Assembly: GCA_003650505.1 (NCBI GenBank)
Contig: QMQL01000053.1
Span: forward strand, 1-6,151
From: Candidatus Acetothermia bacterium
Lineage (GTDB): Bacteria; Bipolaricaulota; Bipolaricaulia; UBA7950; UBA9294
DNA: 6,151 nucleotides
Direction: 5' to 3'
In this document: one piece after another, positions 1-5,818 of the stretch
Position numbering within the stretch: position 1 is the stretch's first letter
Layout of the letters: each line of letters opens with the position of its first letter
Notes under the pieces: generated by a model
The model's input: only the letters and a program-made list of their open reading frames with translations
The model's database searches: none
Told to the model about the DNA's origin: nothing
Program-made: the position numbers and the translations under genes

Positions 1-83
1 ATCACGTAGAACCCGAAGACGAGGATCAACCCGTAGACGAACCGGCTCACCGTCCTGACGATGACCGACATCCCACCGTTCAT
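1..83 (-). CDS. MnhB-domain antiporter subunit (MbhF/MrpB-like), 5' end only
   Basis: Only the first 27 complete codons are in the window; the gene runs off the left edge. The visible N-terminus begins MNGGMSVIVRTVSRFVYGL and continues into a hydrophobic stretch ending FGFYV. A short polar start, then VRTVSR and a first membrane helix, is typical of MnhB-domain subunits of Mrp/Mnh antiporters and of MbhF. The start is the ATG at 83, which overlaps the TGA of the preceding gene as ATGA; a GAGGG about 10 bases upstream could serve as ribosome site. A second in-frame ATG at 71 is possible. Position as the sixth gene of an E-F-G-DUF4040-MbhE-MnhB series strengthens the call, since this is the place of mbhF in Pyrococcus-type clusters. 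The family is known to form part of the membrane arm that couples Na+ and H+ movement. The short visible length limits certainty. Confidence 0.72.
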   Translation of the reverse strand, partial: MNGGMSVIVRTVSRFVYGLILVFGFYV

Positions 84-355
84 CGTTCGTCGTCCCTCAG
101 CTTCCGGAACAGGGTCAGCACCCCGACGACGGCAGCGAACAGGACCGTTGCTTCGCCGAGGGTGTCGAAACCGCGGTAGTCGAAGACGATCGCCGTGACG
201 ACGTTGTTCGCTGCGATCTCCCTCTGCGCGTTCGCGATGAAGTAATCGTCCATCGTGGAGACGATCGGGGCCCCGAACGGCCTGATCGAGCTCGCGGCGA
301 GGAGGAGGAACGCGCTCACGAACAGGAATGCCACGAACAGAGCGGCCTTTCTCAT
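80..355 (-). CDS. MbhE-like subunit (stand-alone MrpA C-terminal segment)
   Basis: A 91-residue membrane protein. Residues about 5-22 form one hydrophobic helix and about 66-84 a second. Between them lies the motif NNVVTAIVFDYRGFDTLGEA (residues 50-69), the signature of the MbhE-type segment that in Bacillus-type Mrp systems sits at the C-terminal end of the large MrpA subunit. Here it is a separate gene, as in Mbh-type clusters. It starts at ATG 355, overlapping the stop of the DUF4040 gene by four bases (ATGA), with AAGGAGG four bases upstream of the start. Its own TGA overlaps the next gene's ATG in the same way. The role is inferred from family and context: a structural part of the Mrp-like membrane module at the junction with the MnhB subunit. 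The C-terminus is highly charged (RKLRDDER). Confidence 0.83.
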   Translation of the reverse strand: MRKAALFVAFLFVSAFLLLAASSIRPFGAPIVSTMDDYFIANAQREIAANNVVTAIVFDYRGFDTLGEATVLFAAVVGVLTLFRKLRDDER

Positions 356-606
356 TCTTCCTCCTTCCTTCTCGTCCGGCGGACGGCGATGACGTAGATC
401 GCCGTCGTCAACGCCGCTCCGATCCCGGCCTCGGCGATGGCGACGTCCGGTGCCTGCAAGAGATAGAACTCGAGCGACACCAGGAGGCTCGCTGCCGCCA
501 GCGACAGGACAGCAGATATCAGGTCCTTGAACCAGACCGCGAGCGCCCCTCCGGCGACGATCAGAACGAGGACGACAACGTGTATGATGCTCTGCGCTGC
601 GCTCAT
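352..606 (-). CDS. DUF4040 antiporter subunit (MbhD-like, MrpA C-terminal segment)
   Basis: An 84-residue protein with three predicted membrane helices (about 7-25, 29-50 and 55-75) and a charged tail, RRTRRKEEE. The diagnostic stretch is LLQAPDVAIAEAGIGAALTT (residues 49-68), the conserved core of the DUF4040 domain. In standard Mrp antiporters this domain is fused inside MrpA; in Mbh-type complexes it is the separate subunit MbhD. Known structures of this family place conserved charged residues of the segment in or near the ion path; E59 here is a candidate. The start at ATG 606 overlaps the mnhG stop as ATGA and is preceded by GGAGG at seven bases. Length and motif agree well with stand-alone members, so I regard it as intact and not as a broken mrpA piece. 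Confidence 0.87.
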   Translation of the reverse strand: MSAAQSIIHVVVLVLIVAGGALAVWFKDLISAVLSLAAASLLVSLEFYLLQAPDVAIAEAGIGAALTTAIYVIAVRRTRRKEEE

Positions 607-938
607 GAGCGGCCCTCCAGTCTATCCACCACCGCGCCCTTCGGCTTCACTCCGCTCCGATGGGCGGCGCGAGCGATCGCGTGCGACCCGGTCGGATTGG
701 TGACGAGGAGGGCGACGAGCGCGACTATCGTGTGGATCGCCAACGTCTCGTGCGCCGCCCCTCCCCGGGCGAACCCGTAGGCGATGATCCCGAGCGCCGT
801 GAAGATCGATCCGAACGTCGTGCATTTGGTCGCGCCGTGCAGCCGCGTGTAGACGTCCGGGAACCGGATCAGGGCGATGACGCCGAGCCCGTTGAATACC
901 ACGCTGATACCGAACAGGACGTAGATCAATCCGCCCAT
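603..938 (-). CDS. mnhG: Na+/H+ antiporter subunit G (MnhG/MrpG/MbhC)
   Basis: A 111-residue membrane protein with about three hydrophobic helices. Family signatures are IRFPDVYTRLHGATKCTTFG (residues 24-43) and NPTGSHAIARAAHRSG (81-96), both characteristic of MnhG/PhaG. Subunit G is a small, required component of Mrp antiporters in the cytoplasmic membrane and corresponds to MbhC in membrane-bound hydrogenase. The open frame extends far upstream, but that extension is a shadow of mnhF and mnhE. I chose ATG 938, which shares one base with the mnhF stop (TGATG) and lies about nine bases after GGAGG; a GTG one codon earlier is an alternative. Residues after about 96 (VKPKGAVVDRLEGRS) are a polar tail of the kind seen in many homologues. 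Confidence 0.92.
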   Translation of the reverse strand: MGGLIYVLFGISVVFNGLGVIALIRFPDVYTRLHGATKCTTFGSIFTALGIIAYGFARGGAAHETLAIHTIVALVALLVTNPTGSHAIARAAHRSGVKPKGAVVDRLEGRS

Positions 939-1204
939 CACAATCCCCCCTCCAGGTAGCGCGCGACGTAGAGCGTTCCGACGAACGAGAGGAGCGCGTA
1001 GATGATCGCCACGTCTATGAACACCACCTCGTCGAACGCCGCCCCAAGGACGATCATCGTCGCGACGACGAGGGTGTTCATCGTATCCAGACCGACGACG
1101 CGATCGGGCGTGGTCGGCCCGAGCCCGACCCTGATCAGGCTGAAGACCATGAACAGGACGAAACAGGCACCAACGACGAAGAAAGTGATCGGATCGATGA
1201 TCAT
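938..1204 (-). CDS. mnhF: Na+/H+ antiporter subunit F (MnhF/MrpF/MbhB)
   Basis: An 88-residue protein with three hydrophobic helices. The conserved MnhF pattern is clear: RVGLGPTTPDRVVGLDTMN (residues 25-43) after helix 1, then FIDVAIIYALLSFVGTLYVA (62-81) in the last helix. Subunit F is a small membrane component of Mrp/Mnh complexes and corresponds to MbhB. The frame is open seven codons further upstream, but the ATG at 1204 is the better start. It overlaps the mnhE stop as ATGA and has AAGGAGG about eight bases upstream. No key residue of the family motif seems missing. Co-transcription and translational coupling with mnhE and mnhG are inferred from the overlaps. Confidence 0.93.
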   Translation of the reverse strand: MIIDPITFFVVGACFVLFMVFSLIRVGLGPTTPDRVVGLDTMNTLVVATMIVLGAAFDEVVFIDVAIIYALLSFVGTLYVARYLEGGL

Positions 1205-1725
1205 TCTGCGATCCTCCTTGCCCACTTGGGGAACGACCCGCAGACCGCTTCGCAGGTCGGCTCCGTATCCTTGACGTTGATCCAGTGGACGAACAGATCG
1301 CCGGTTCCCTCATCGACATCGACCGAAAGCGTCCCGGGGGTGAGCGTGATGGAGTTGGCAAGCAGGGTGATCCCCAAATCCGTGCTCAATCCGGGAGAGA
1401 GGCGGACGATCCCCGGCCGGATCCTCCCCGTGATCACCCGGTACGCCACATCGAGGTTGGCGCGGGCCATCGCGAAGAAGAACGGGCCGATGAGATAGAC
1501 GAGGAACGTCAGCCAGCGGAGCGGGTTGAGCATCCGATAATGGCTCTTACCCGATCTCTCCTTCTTGCTGAATACCACCCGTCCGGCGATCAGCCCGGCG
1601 ATGAGGGAGAGGACGGCGCCCGTGATCAGTTCCGTTGCACTCCACTCCCCTACGCTCCCGCTTCCGAGTGTAAGCAGAAGATAGAAGAGGAAAGCAACGA
1701 CCGCTGTAACCAAAATAGCGAGCAT
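1201..1725 (-). CDS. mnhE: Na+/H+ antiporter subunit E (MnhE/MrpE/MbhA)
   Basis: A 174-residue protein, normal for MnhE. It has two N-terminal hydrophobic helices (about 1-20 and 33-52), a third around 71-86, and a soluble C-terminal domain holding the family hallmark ANSITLTPGTLSVDV (123-137) followed by VHWI (146-149). MnhE is a membrane subunit of the Mrp antiporter and the first gene (mbhA) in Mbh-type clusters, as here. The ATG at 1725 is chosen because GGGAGG lies six bases upstream; an in-frame GTG at 1731 would abut the ribosome site and is unlikely. It is the first gene of the visible operon, 113 bp after the surface-protein gene, and a candidate promoter lies in that gap. The last residues (KWARRIAE) are positively charged and continue past the usual domain end. 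Confidence 0.93.
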   Translation of the reverse strand: MLAILVTAVVAFLFYLLLTLGSGSVGEWSATELITGAVLSLIAGLIAGRVVFSKKERSGKSHYRMLNPLRWLTFLVYLIGPFFFAMARANLDVAYRVITGRIRPGIVRLSPGLSTDLGITLLANSITLTPGTLSVDVDEGTGDLFVHWINVKDTEPTCEAVCGSFPKWARRIAE

Positions 1726-1756
1726 TCCCACCCTCCCGATACAGCAGTTTCAAACA

Positions 1757-1779
1757 GCCCGGCGGATTTTCCGTCGGGC
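1757..1779 (-). terminator. Hairpin after surface-protein gene, possible terminator or 5' leader stem
   Basis: Read on the minus strand, GCCCGACGGA and TCCGCCGGGC pair as a 10-bp stem with one A:C mismatch around an AAA loop, followed by TGTTTGAAAC, a poor T-rich tract. It lies about 60 bp after the TGA of the large surface-protein gene and about 30 bp before the mnhE start. It may end transcripts from the upstream gene. It also begins almost exactly where a transcript from the TTGACA promoter would start, so it could be a 5' stem of the antiporter mRNA. On the plus strand no T tract follows. Confidence 0.45.
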
Positions 1780-1784
1780 GCGTG

Positions 1785-1814
1785 ATGTTACAGGAGCGTC
1801 TGCGAGCCTGTCAA
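1785..1814 (-). promoter_or_regulatory. Candidate sigma70-type promoter for the antiporter operon
   Basis: On the minus strand a perfect -35 hexamer TTGACA (1809-1814) is followed by overlapping candidates for the -10 box: TGTAAC at 16 bp spacing (1787-1792) or TAACAT at 18 bp (1785-1790), each four of six matches to TATAAT. Transcription would begin near 1778-1780, about 55 bases before the mnhE ATG. It sits between the stop of the large gene and mnhE, where an operon promoter is expected. The match is by eye and the -10 is weak. Confidence 0.45.
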
Positions 1815-1838
1815 GAGGCGAAATGCAAGGCGATTCGA

Positions 1839-4800
1839 TCAATCAATCACGATCGTATGGACGACCGTGTCCCCGTTCCCGTCGTCATCGGTGACGGTCA
1901 GACGGACGCCGTAATTCCCGGAGGAGGGGAAAGCGTGCAGGACGATCGGCTCGGTGGCATCGATCTTCCCATCGTCCTCGAAGTCCCAGGCGTAAGCGAC
2001 GATCTCGCCGTCGAAGTCGAGGGAAGACATCCCGTTGAATTCCACTGGCTCGCCGGCGGGCGGAGCCTCGGGAGAGTGAGTGAATTCGGCGAGCGGGGGG
2101 AGGAACGTCCCCGGAGAAGCGGAGCCCTGATCCCCGCCGAGCTCGAGCGTGTAGGTGATGGTGTCGCTGTTCCCATCGTCGTCGGTGACCGTCAGGCTGA
2201 CCTCGTGGCTACCGGACGCGGCGAAGACGTAGCTCGCCGTTTTACCGGTAGCGTCCGTCTTCCCGTCACCGTCGAAGTCCCACGCATAGGAGACGATCTC
2301 CCCGTCCGGATCGACCGAGGACGAGCCGTCGAAGAAGACCGCGTTGCCCGCATCCGGCTCCTCCGGCGCATACGTGAATTCGGCCGTCGGGGGCTGGAAG
2401 GTGATCACGACCTCGGCCGGCCGTATGTAGCCGCCGAATGATACAACCAGGGAGGGACCTCCACTCAGATCGAGCGTGACCTCTTCGGTCGTGGTGTAGA
2501 CGAACCGATCCGGGAGGCTCGCCCGATCGAGGAAGACCCTGTAGGAGCCGGCCAGCACCGCGGGGAATCCGTATCGCCCTCCACCGTCGGTTCGAACGTC
2601 CCAGCTCGTCCCATCGTCCCTCTGCAGGATGACGCGGACGTCCCCGAACCCGTCCTCCCCGTCATCACGCTCGCCATCCCGGTCGGCGTCATCGAACACG
2701 AACCCGCTCACCGCGGCAGCGGGGAGAAGCGGGAGATCGAGTGAGACGGTCTCCCCGGCCCGGAGGTCGACCTCGACCGGCCCGACATGAACCGCGTCGG
2801 GGGGGAGCTCGCTCGCCACCAGCTCATACGCCCCCGGCCGGAGCGGCGGAGTCCGGAAGAAGCCGGACTCGTCCGTCGAGACTTCGATCCCATCGGCCCC
2901 GATCACCGCACCGCCGACCGGGCGATCGGCCGTGGTATACGTCCGATTGCCATCGAGGTCGACGAACAACCTCCCCTCGATCCTCCCCTTGGTCTTCAGG
3001 AACGGAAGGGGAATATCGAGGTCGGCGTTGAACGTAACCCCGAAGCCGAACGAGGGCGGGGAGGCGTCGCCGCGATCCCAGCCGAACGTCCCATCGAACG
3101 TGATCCTCAGCCTATCGGTGAACTGGACGGTCAGGGAGACCGAGAGGTCGAACCGATCGGTCTCATTCTTCAGCCCGATCGACGCCTCGTGCAACGTCCC
3201 CTCCGGCCGGAAGGTGAGGGAGACGTCGGTCGATCCGGAGAGGACGAGGCCGCTTGCTACATCGCGGAGCGACTCCTCGGTCAGTTGGAGGAAGAGGTAG
3301 AACGAATCGAGGGAGAGTCCGGCCCCTTGGCTGTAGGTCAGGGTCCGATAGTGCGTCCCGAGGACGCGATCGATCCGATCGGCTGCCTTGGCACTGAACG
3401 CATACGGGAAGACACCGGCGCGCTCGGAGATCCCGACCGAGATGAGGAGGTTGATCTCGCTCTTTGCCGCCGGATCGCTGTAGCGCTCCCACGCGAATTC
3501 GGTCGTCGCACTGAACGTCGGACCGTCCTCGATCGGCTCGGCCTGCAGGTTGAGTCCGAGTCGGTCGGTGATCGTCGTCTCAGTGAGAGGATCGGATATC
3601 ACATTGCCCCGTTCGTGCGACAGGGAGAGGCTGAGCGAGAGGGAATCCGTCCTCAGCCTCTGGGAGAGGCCGATCCCGGCGGTATCCTGCCCCGAACCGG
3701 GGAAGAACGTGCCGATCGAGAACGCCTCCCCCCCCAGGAAATACCCTTCGGTATCGATCTCAGTGCGGAAGAAGAAGGCGTGGCTAGTCAGTCGATCGTC
3801 GAGCCCGAACGCCCCCTCGGCGCGGATCGACCAGTCCGGTAACGGCTCGGCCTCCGCCGTGGCGCTCCATATCGCCTTTCTCGAGGTCGCCGTCCTGAGG
3901 TCGAGGTAGTCGATCCCGACGTTGGTCGCTTCCGGCCCGAGGGCGATCCGGCCGGCGAAACGCGCTTCGTCCTCCCTGCCGCCTCCGATCAAGACGAGAT
4001 CGTAGTAGTCATCATCGATCTCGACCCTCCCCCCCGTGCACGAGAGGCTGATGAGGTCGGTCAGGCGTTTCGATACGTTCCCGATCCCGTAGGAGGTCGG
4101 CTCCCGGCGATAGGTGATCGAGTAGTAGCCGACGTCGAGGGGATCGGGGCCGAAGGGATCCGAAGCGCTGAGCGAGAAGGAGAAGAACCCATCGAGTAGT
4201 CGCCCGGAGAGGGAGAGGGTAAGCCTGCTATCGAAGGAACCGGCGAAGACGTCCTTGTCGATCGATAGCCGTACCCGCCCGGGGAAGGTCTCGATCAACG
4301 TCCCGCCGACTTCTCCCGGTCCGGGGTGGAGGACCGTCGTCGATACGCTCGCCTCGTCCCTGACCCCGGCGTACAAGGTGGAGCCGACCGTGATCGTCAG
4401 GACGTCATGCCCCGGCGTCGCGTCATCCGGTATCCTCAGGCTCACGCGGATCGAAGCCCGCTCCAGGGGAGCGAGATCGAGCCTCACTGCCGAAAGGGCC
4501 AGGGGAAACCCGAGCGAGGAGCTCGCCTCTATCGCGAACGAATCCTGGACGTTCCCCCGATTGATGACGGTTACCTCATATTCGATCCTTCCCCCCGGAA
4601 CCGCCCTCTTCCCGGACGGGGGGATCACTTCCACCTCGTTCAACGGCGACACGTTTATCCCTGCGGTGACGGTCGCGCTGTCGGTCGGATCGCCCTCCGA
4701 GGCAGCGGTGAATCCGATCTCGTACTGACCGGAAACGGCGCCGGCAGGGACGGTGATCGTTGCGAACAGGGACTCCTCCTCACCCGCGGATAGAGTGAGC

Positions 4801-5042
4801 GAATCCGGCGTACCATGGACCTCCCAACCGGCCGGTGCGGCGAACGTAATCTCGAAGCTAGCGGTAGCCGTTCCCTCATTTTTTACAGCGAAGACCACTG
4901 TGGCGAACGATCCTGGAGCGACCTCAGTAGCAGAAGAAAGAAGGCTAACTGAAACGCTAGCCGAACAGGAAAGAGCATAAACAATAAGTATGACAACAGC
5001 ACAGGCGGCTGCTGCCCTGATACCGCTCGCTCGCTCCACCAT
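1839..5042 (-). CDS. Large secreted/surface protein: Ig-like, putative beta-barrel, SdrD_B-like and tandem PKD domains
   Basis: A 1067-residue protein that I cannot assign to a named family. Seen in order: signal peptide (about 1-29; R4/R9 then a hydrophobic run, cleavage probably near CSA|S); two Ig-like domains of NEW3/CARDB type (about 30-130 and 135-238; VKNEGTATASFEI and VINRGNVQDSFAI are the typical strands); a region of alternating polar/hydrophobic beta strands with aromatic ends (about 245-685, for example DSLSLSLSLSHERG, RLRITFDGTFGW); two SdrD_B/Cna_B-like domains (about 686-770 and 776-872) with acidic loops DLDGNRTYTTAD and DDADRDGERDDGED; two PKD domains (about 884-968 and 982-1067) with YAWDFDGDGK and YAWDFEDDGK. 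No sorting motif or C-terminal anchor follows, so the central barrel-like region is the likely anchor, by inference. The frame stays open 52 codons upstream, but ATG 5042 places the signal peptide at the N-terminus; no Shine-Dalgarno site precedes it. Adhesion or envelope structure is a guess; the gene itself is certain. Confidence 0.9.
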   Translation of the reverse strand: MVERASGIRAAAACAVVILIVYALSCSASVSVSLLSSATEVAPGSFATVVFAVKNEGTATASFEITFAAPAGWEVHGTPDSLTLSAGEEESLFATITVPAGAVSGQYEIGFTAASEGDPTDSATVTAGINVSPLNEVEVIPPSGKRAVPGGRIEYEVTVINRGNVQDSFAIEASSSLGFPLALSAVRLDLAPLERASIRVSLRIPDDATPGHDVLTITVGSTLYAGVRDEASVSTTVLHPGPGEVGGTLIETFPGRVRLSIDKDVFAGSFDSRLTLSLSGRLLDGFFSFSLSASDPFGPDPLDVGYYSITYRREPTSYGIGNVSKRLTDLISLSCTGGRVEIDDDYYDLVLIGGGREDEARFAGRIALGPEATNVGIDYLDLRTATSRKAIWSATAEAEPLPDWSIRAEGAFGLDDRLTSHAFFFRTEIDTEGYFLGGEAFSIGTFFPGSGQDTAGIGLSQRLRTDSLSLSLSLSHERGNVISDPLTETTITDRLGLNLQAEPIEDGPTFSATTEFAWERYSDPAAKSEINLLISVGISERAGVFPYAFSAKAADRIDRVLGTHYRTLTYSQGAGLSLDSFYLFLQLTEESLRDVASGLVLSGSTDVSLTFRPEGTLHEASIGLKNETDRFDLSVSLTVQFTDRLRITFDGTFGWDRGDASPPSFGFGVTFNADLDIPLPFLKTKGRIEGRLFVDLDGNRTYTTADRPVGGAVIGADGIEVSTDESGFFRTPPLRPGAYELVASELPPDAVHVGPVEVDLRAGETVSLDLPLLPAAAVSGFVFDDADRDGERDDGEDGFGDVRVILQRDDGTSWDVRTDGGGRYGFPAVLAGSYRVFLDRASLPDRFVYTTTEEVTLDLSGGPSLVVSFGGYIRPAEVVITFQPPTAEFTYAPEEPDAGNAVFFDGSSSVDPDGEIVSYAWDFDGDGKTDATGKTASYVFAASGSHEVSLTVTDDDGNSDTITYTLELGGDQGSASPGTFLPPLAEFTHSPEAPPAGEPVEFNGMSSLDFDGEIVAYAWDFEDDGKIDATEPIVLHAFPSSGNYGVRLTVTDDDGNGDTVVHTIVID
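1842..2393 (-). repeat. Tandem PKD-domain repeat inside the surface-protein gene
   Basis: Two copies of about 85 codons lie 294 bp apart (98 codons), separated by a short linker rich in Gly, Ser and Pro. By hand alignment roughly 55-60% of residues are identical, with the best conserved blocks being GEIV-YAWDF and LTVTDDDGN-DT. DNA similarity is visible, for example near 1875-1901 and 2169-2195. This is an internal domain duplication and not a mobile repeat. The first copy keeps the DFDGDGK loop; the second has DFEDDGK. Confidence 0.85.
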
Positions 5043-5228
5043 AGTCGAAGAGAGGCTAGAGGGAGGATACGCTAAGTGGAAGGACCGGATTTGGCCAGGG
5101 GAAAGACGTTTGTCCACTCGATCGGTGCCCTGGTTCCCTCCGCGCCGGATGAACCGAATGTCCCGTCCGCCCCGGTCACGCGGCTCGCTCCACCTCATCG
5201 GCGCCCGCTACGGTGGCACGAGGTAAAG
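5043..5228. promoter_or_regulatory. Divergent intergenic region between surface-protein and ACT genes
   Basis: This 186-bp stretch separates two divergently transcribed genes and must hold the start signals of both unless either is driven from elsewhere. I see no convincing -35/-10 pair on either strand. On the plus strand GAGG lies five to six bases before the ACT gene's ATG. On the minus strand the last 34 bases before the surface-protein ATG are pyrimidine-rich, with no Shine-Dalgarno match. Open frames run through it in both directions but have no start-site or domain support. Confidence 0.5.
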
Positions 5229-5633
5229 ATGCTGGATGCTTGTCTTACCGAGGAGATCATAGTCCGAACCGACGACCGCATCGGCGTACTCGCCGCTGTA
5301 AGCCGCATTCTAAGCGACATGGGGATCAACCTCCTCGCGGCCTGCGTCCGGACCGAGGGGGAACGGGCAGCGATCCACCTCGTCACCACATCGCAGACCT
5401 ACGCCCGAGATGCCATTAGGGAAGCCGGATTCTCCGTGGCCGAGCGGGAGGTGGTGGTGATAGAGCTCCCGCATCATCCCGGCTTCCTCTGTCGGGTCAT
5501 CGAAGCGCTGGCGAGGAAGGGGATCGCGATCGAGGAGCTGTACGCCACGGTCCCCGAAGGAGGGACGACCGGCCTCGTCGTGTTCAAGACGTCCCACAAC
5601 AGCAAGACGGTCCAGATGCTCCGGAAGCGCTGA
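5229..5633 (+). CDS. Tandem ACT-domain protein
   Basis: A 134-residue soluble protein made almost entirely of two ACT domains. The first (about 8-66) has the ligand-loop pattern DDRIGVLAAVSRILSDMGIN and then LLAACV; the second (about 73-132) repeats the fold with HHPGFLCRVIEALARKGIAI and EELYATV. ACT domains usually bind amino acids at a dimer interface and regulate enzymes or transcription. With no catalytic or DNA-binding domain, this protein is probably a small-molecule sensor acting on a partner; COG4747-like double-ACT proteins are the nearest class I can name. The start ATG 5229 is preceded by GAGG at five to six bases; the longer upstream frame has no domain. It stands alone, divergent from the surface-protein gene and convergent with the ATPase gene, so the context does not reveal its ligand or partner. 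Confidence 0.85.
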   Translation: MLDACLTEEIIVRTDDRIGVLAAVSRILSDMGINLLAACVRTEGERAAIHLVTTSQTYARDAIREAGFSVAEREVVVIELPHHPGFLCRVIEALARKGIAIEELYATVPEGGTTGLVVFKTSHNSKTVQMLRKR

Positions 5634-5736
5634 GGGACAGAGCGTCCGCTGCTCCTAAAGGGGCACCCTTACCACCGAATCTTCGCCCCCTCTTCACACC
5701 TCCCTCACAAACGAAGGGTAGCCTGCAGATGGTCTT

Positions 5737-5750
5737 GATGTGAGCACATC
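5737..5750. repeat. Short perfect inverted repeat GATGTG-AG-CACATC
   Basis: Six-base arms around a two-base centre, lying in the 185-bp gap between two convergent genes. It resembles a compact operator half-site pair, but no start codon or promoter is close to it in either direction. It may be chance or part of a larger 3' RNA fold. A weaker stem, AAGGG-GCA-CCCTT (5658-5670), lies nearer the ACT gene stop. Confidence 0.3.
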
Positions 5751-5774
5751 TCGCACCCCCGATACCAGCCCTCC

Positions 5775-5803
5775 GGGAGAGGGGCCCACGTGGCCCCTCT
5801 CCC
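5775..5803. terminator. Perfect 12-bp inverted repeat, possible bidirectional terminator
   Basis: GGGAGAGGGGCC, loop CACGT, GGCCCCTCTCCC: a very GC-rich, perfectly paired stem lying 15 bp past the stop of the minus-strand ATPase gene and about 140 bp past the stop of the ACT gene. The place between convergent genes suits a shared transcription stop. No T tract follows on either strand, so it is not a classical intrinsic terminator. It could act as a pause or mRNA-end-stabilising hairpin, or be a dispersed intergenic palindrome. Confidence 0.55.
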
Positions 5804-5818
5804 ATGGCCTCAAACCCC

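Noticed and set aside
939..1361. Long N-terminal extension of the mnhG frame
   Set aside because: It is arginine- and serine-rich shadow sequence of mnhF and mnhE. Homology-like sequence begins at the ATG at 938, which has a ribosome site and start/stop overlap.
1782..2441. Open frame of 219 codons on the plus strand opposite the PKD domains
   Set aside because: Its repeated DGVAVPIVVGDRQ-like and DDRVPVPVVIGDGQ-like stretches are the antisense reading of the two PKD copies, so the internal repeat is a shadow and not a real protein repeat.
2787..3842. Open frame of 351 codons on the plus strand, antisense to the surface-protein gene
   Set aside because: It is rich in Arg, Glu, Gly and Pro with no domain, membrane or motif pattern. 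It mirrors the codon bias of the GC-rich gene on the other strand, whose domains are clear.
4981..5005. Lipoprotein signal (ALSC) in the surface protein
   Set aside because: The order A-L-S-C does not fit the usual L-[AS]-[GA]-C lipobox, so a signal peptidase I site nearby is more likely, though not excluded.
5043..5198. 52-residue N-terminal extension of the surface protein
   Set aside because: It would bury the signal peptide inside the chain and is polar, Arg-rich and without family features.
5076..5228. N-terminal extension of the ACT protein
   Set aside because: It has no domain character, and the ATG at 5229 has a well-placed ribosome site directly before the first ACT strand.
5634..5774. 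Possible small RNA or extra gene in the convergent gap
   Set aside because: Only short weak stems and no promoter, ribosome site or tRNA-like fold could be found.
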